From the NCBI GenBank assembly GCA_049516635.1, contig JBEKSX010000123.1, positions 1 to 5,299 on the forward strand: a stretch of 5,299 nucleotides of DNA, written 5' to 3'. How positions within the stretch are numbered: position 1 is the first letter of the stretch; each line of letters opens with the position of its first letter. Both the position numbers and the translations under genes were made by a program. The stretch is from JBEKSX01 sp049516635 (lineage in GTDB: Bacteria; Bacteroidota; Ignavibacteria; Tepidaquicellales; OLB5). Positions 5,065 to 5,299 of the stretch are shown here, one piece after another. The notes below the pieces were generated by a model. It worked only from the letters and a program-made list of their open reading frames with translations. It was not told where the DNA came from and ran no database searches.

Positions 5065-5299
5065 ATGGCAAAATTTACATTAGATCCCGGCGAGACCGAG
5101 ATCGGTAACTGGACAATCCTTTACGTTCCGCCAAAAGGCGGAAAGTACAACGGCAAACTGGTTGTAACAAACAAACGCCTCCTTTATGATGCTAAGTTCG
5201 ATGTATCATTCAGCGGGATGATAGAAGAAGCACTGTTCGTGAAGTTCGGCTCGGAGGGTTTCGTAGTGATTCCTAAAGACAGGATAAAGAACACAGAAG
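5065..5299 (+). CDS. GRAM/PH-like domain protein, 5' part only
   Basis: The reading frame opens at ATG 5065 and stays open to the window edge, giving 78 codons plus one base. The protein starts MAKFTLDPGETEIGNW, and then G-K-L-V-V-T-N-K-R-L-L-Y (residues 30-41) is the signature strand pair of GRAM and bacterial PH-like domains. A second predicted strand (residues 56-70, ALFVKFGSEGFVVIP) and K-D-R-I follow, as expected for that fold. No signal peptide is seen, so it is probably cytoplasmic or membrane-peripheral. These domains often bind lipids or proteins, but the role here is unknown. No Shine-Dalgarno is visible; the bases before the ATG are A-rich (AACAGTAAACAACC). The gene is separated from the propeller cluster by the inverted repeat and its own promoter candidate, so it is likely an independent unit. 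Confidence 0.75.
   Translation, partial: MAKFTLDPGETEIGNWTILYVPPKGGKYNGKLVVTNKRLLYDAKFDVSFSGMIEEALFVKFGSEGFVVIPKDRIKNTE

Noticed and set aside
5128..5141. Perfect CCGCC-AAAA-GGCGG hairpin, with a similar CCGCCAAAAGGG at 40-51
   Set aside because: The first is explained by coding for V-P-P-K-G-G-K in the GRAM-like domain; the resemblance to 40-51 is short and probably chance.

Overview
The window looks like a piece of a moderately AT-rich genome from the Bacteroidota/Ignavibacteria (FCB) group. The main evidence is two proteins that end in a type IX secretion (T9SS) C-terminal sorting domain of the 'NYPNPFNPST...YDALGREV...SGIYFYRL...KKMILLK' type. The style of the short palindromic repeats and the Sec signal peptides fit as well. 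The lineage is inferred from recognised motifs, not from a search.

Layout from left to right. (1) 82-591: a DinB-like four-helix-bundle metalloprotein. (2) 592-1016: a 425-bp gap holding a tightly packed series of palindromes (616-692), a second near-perfect copy of the last 11 codons of the DinB-like gene (701-733), a strong Rho-independent terminator built from a GC-rich repeat (744-792), and an AT-rich leader. (3) 1017-4764: three tandem same-strand paralogues, probably one transcription unit (gaps of 32 and 65 bp). Each encodes an exported beta-propeller with five regularly spaced Asp-box (BNR/YCF48-like) motifs; copies 2 and 3 carry the T9SS sorting domain and copy 1 does not. (4) 4765-5064: a 300-bp gap with a long, nearly perfect inverted repeat (4801-4865) and a very AT-rich promoter region. 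(5) 5065 to the end: the start of a GRAM/PH-like domain protein, cut by the window edge.

The three propeller genes probably act outside the cytoplasm: all are Sec-exported, and copies 2 and 3 should then be carried across the outer membrane by T9SS and released or anchored at the surface. Their role (adhesion, glycan binding or other) cannot be read from the sequence.

The most interesting observation is that both sorting domains contain, at the same loop, an in-frame GC-rich palindromic insert (3149-3184 and 4540-4587). These inserts share their architecture with the intergenic terminator repeat at 744-785. This looks like a mobile or spreading palindromic repeat that is tolerated as translated peptide in an outer-membrane sorting domain, comparable in principle to the Rickettsia palindromic elements. 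It needs a genome-wide search to confirm.
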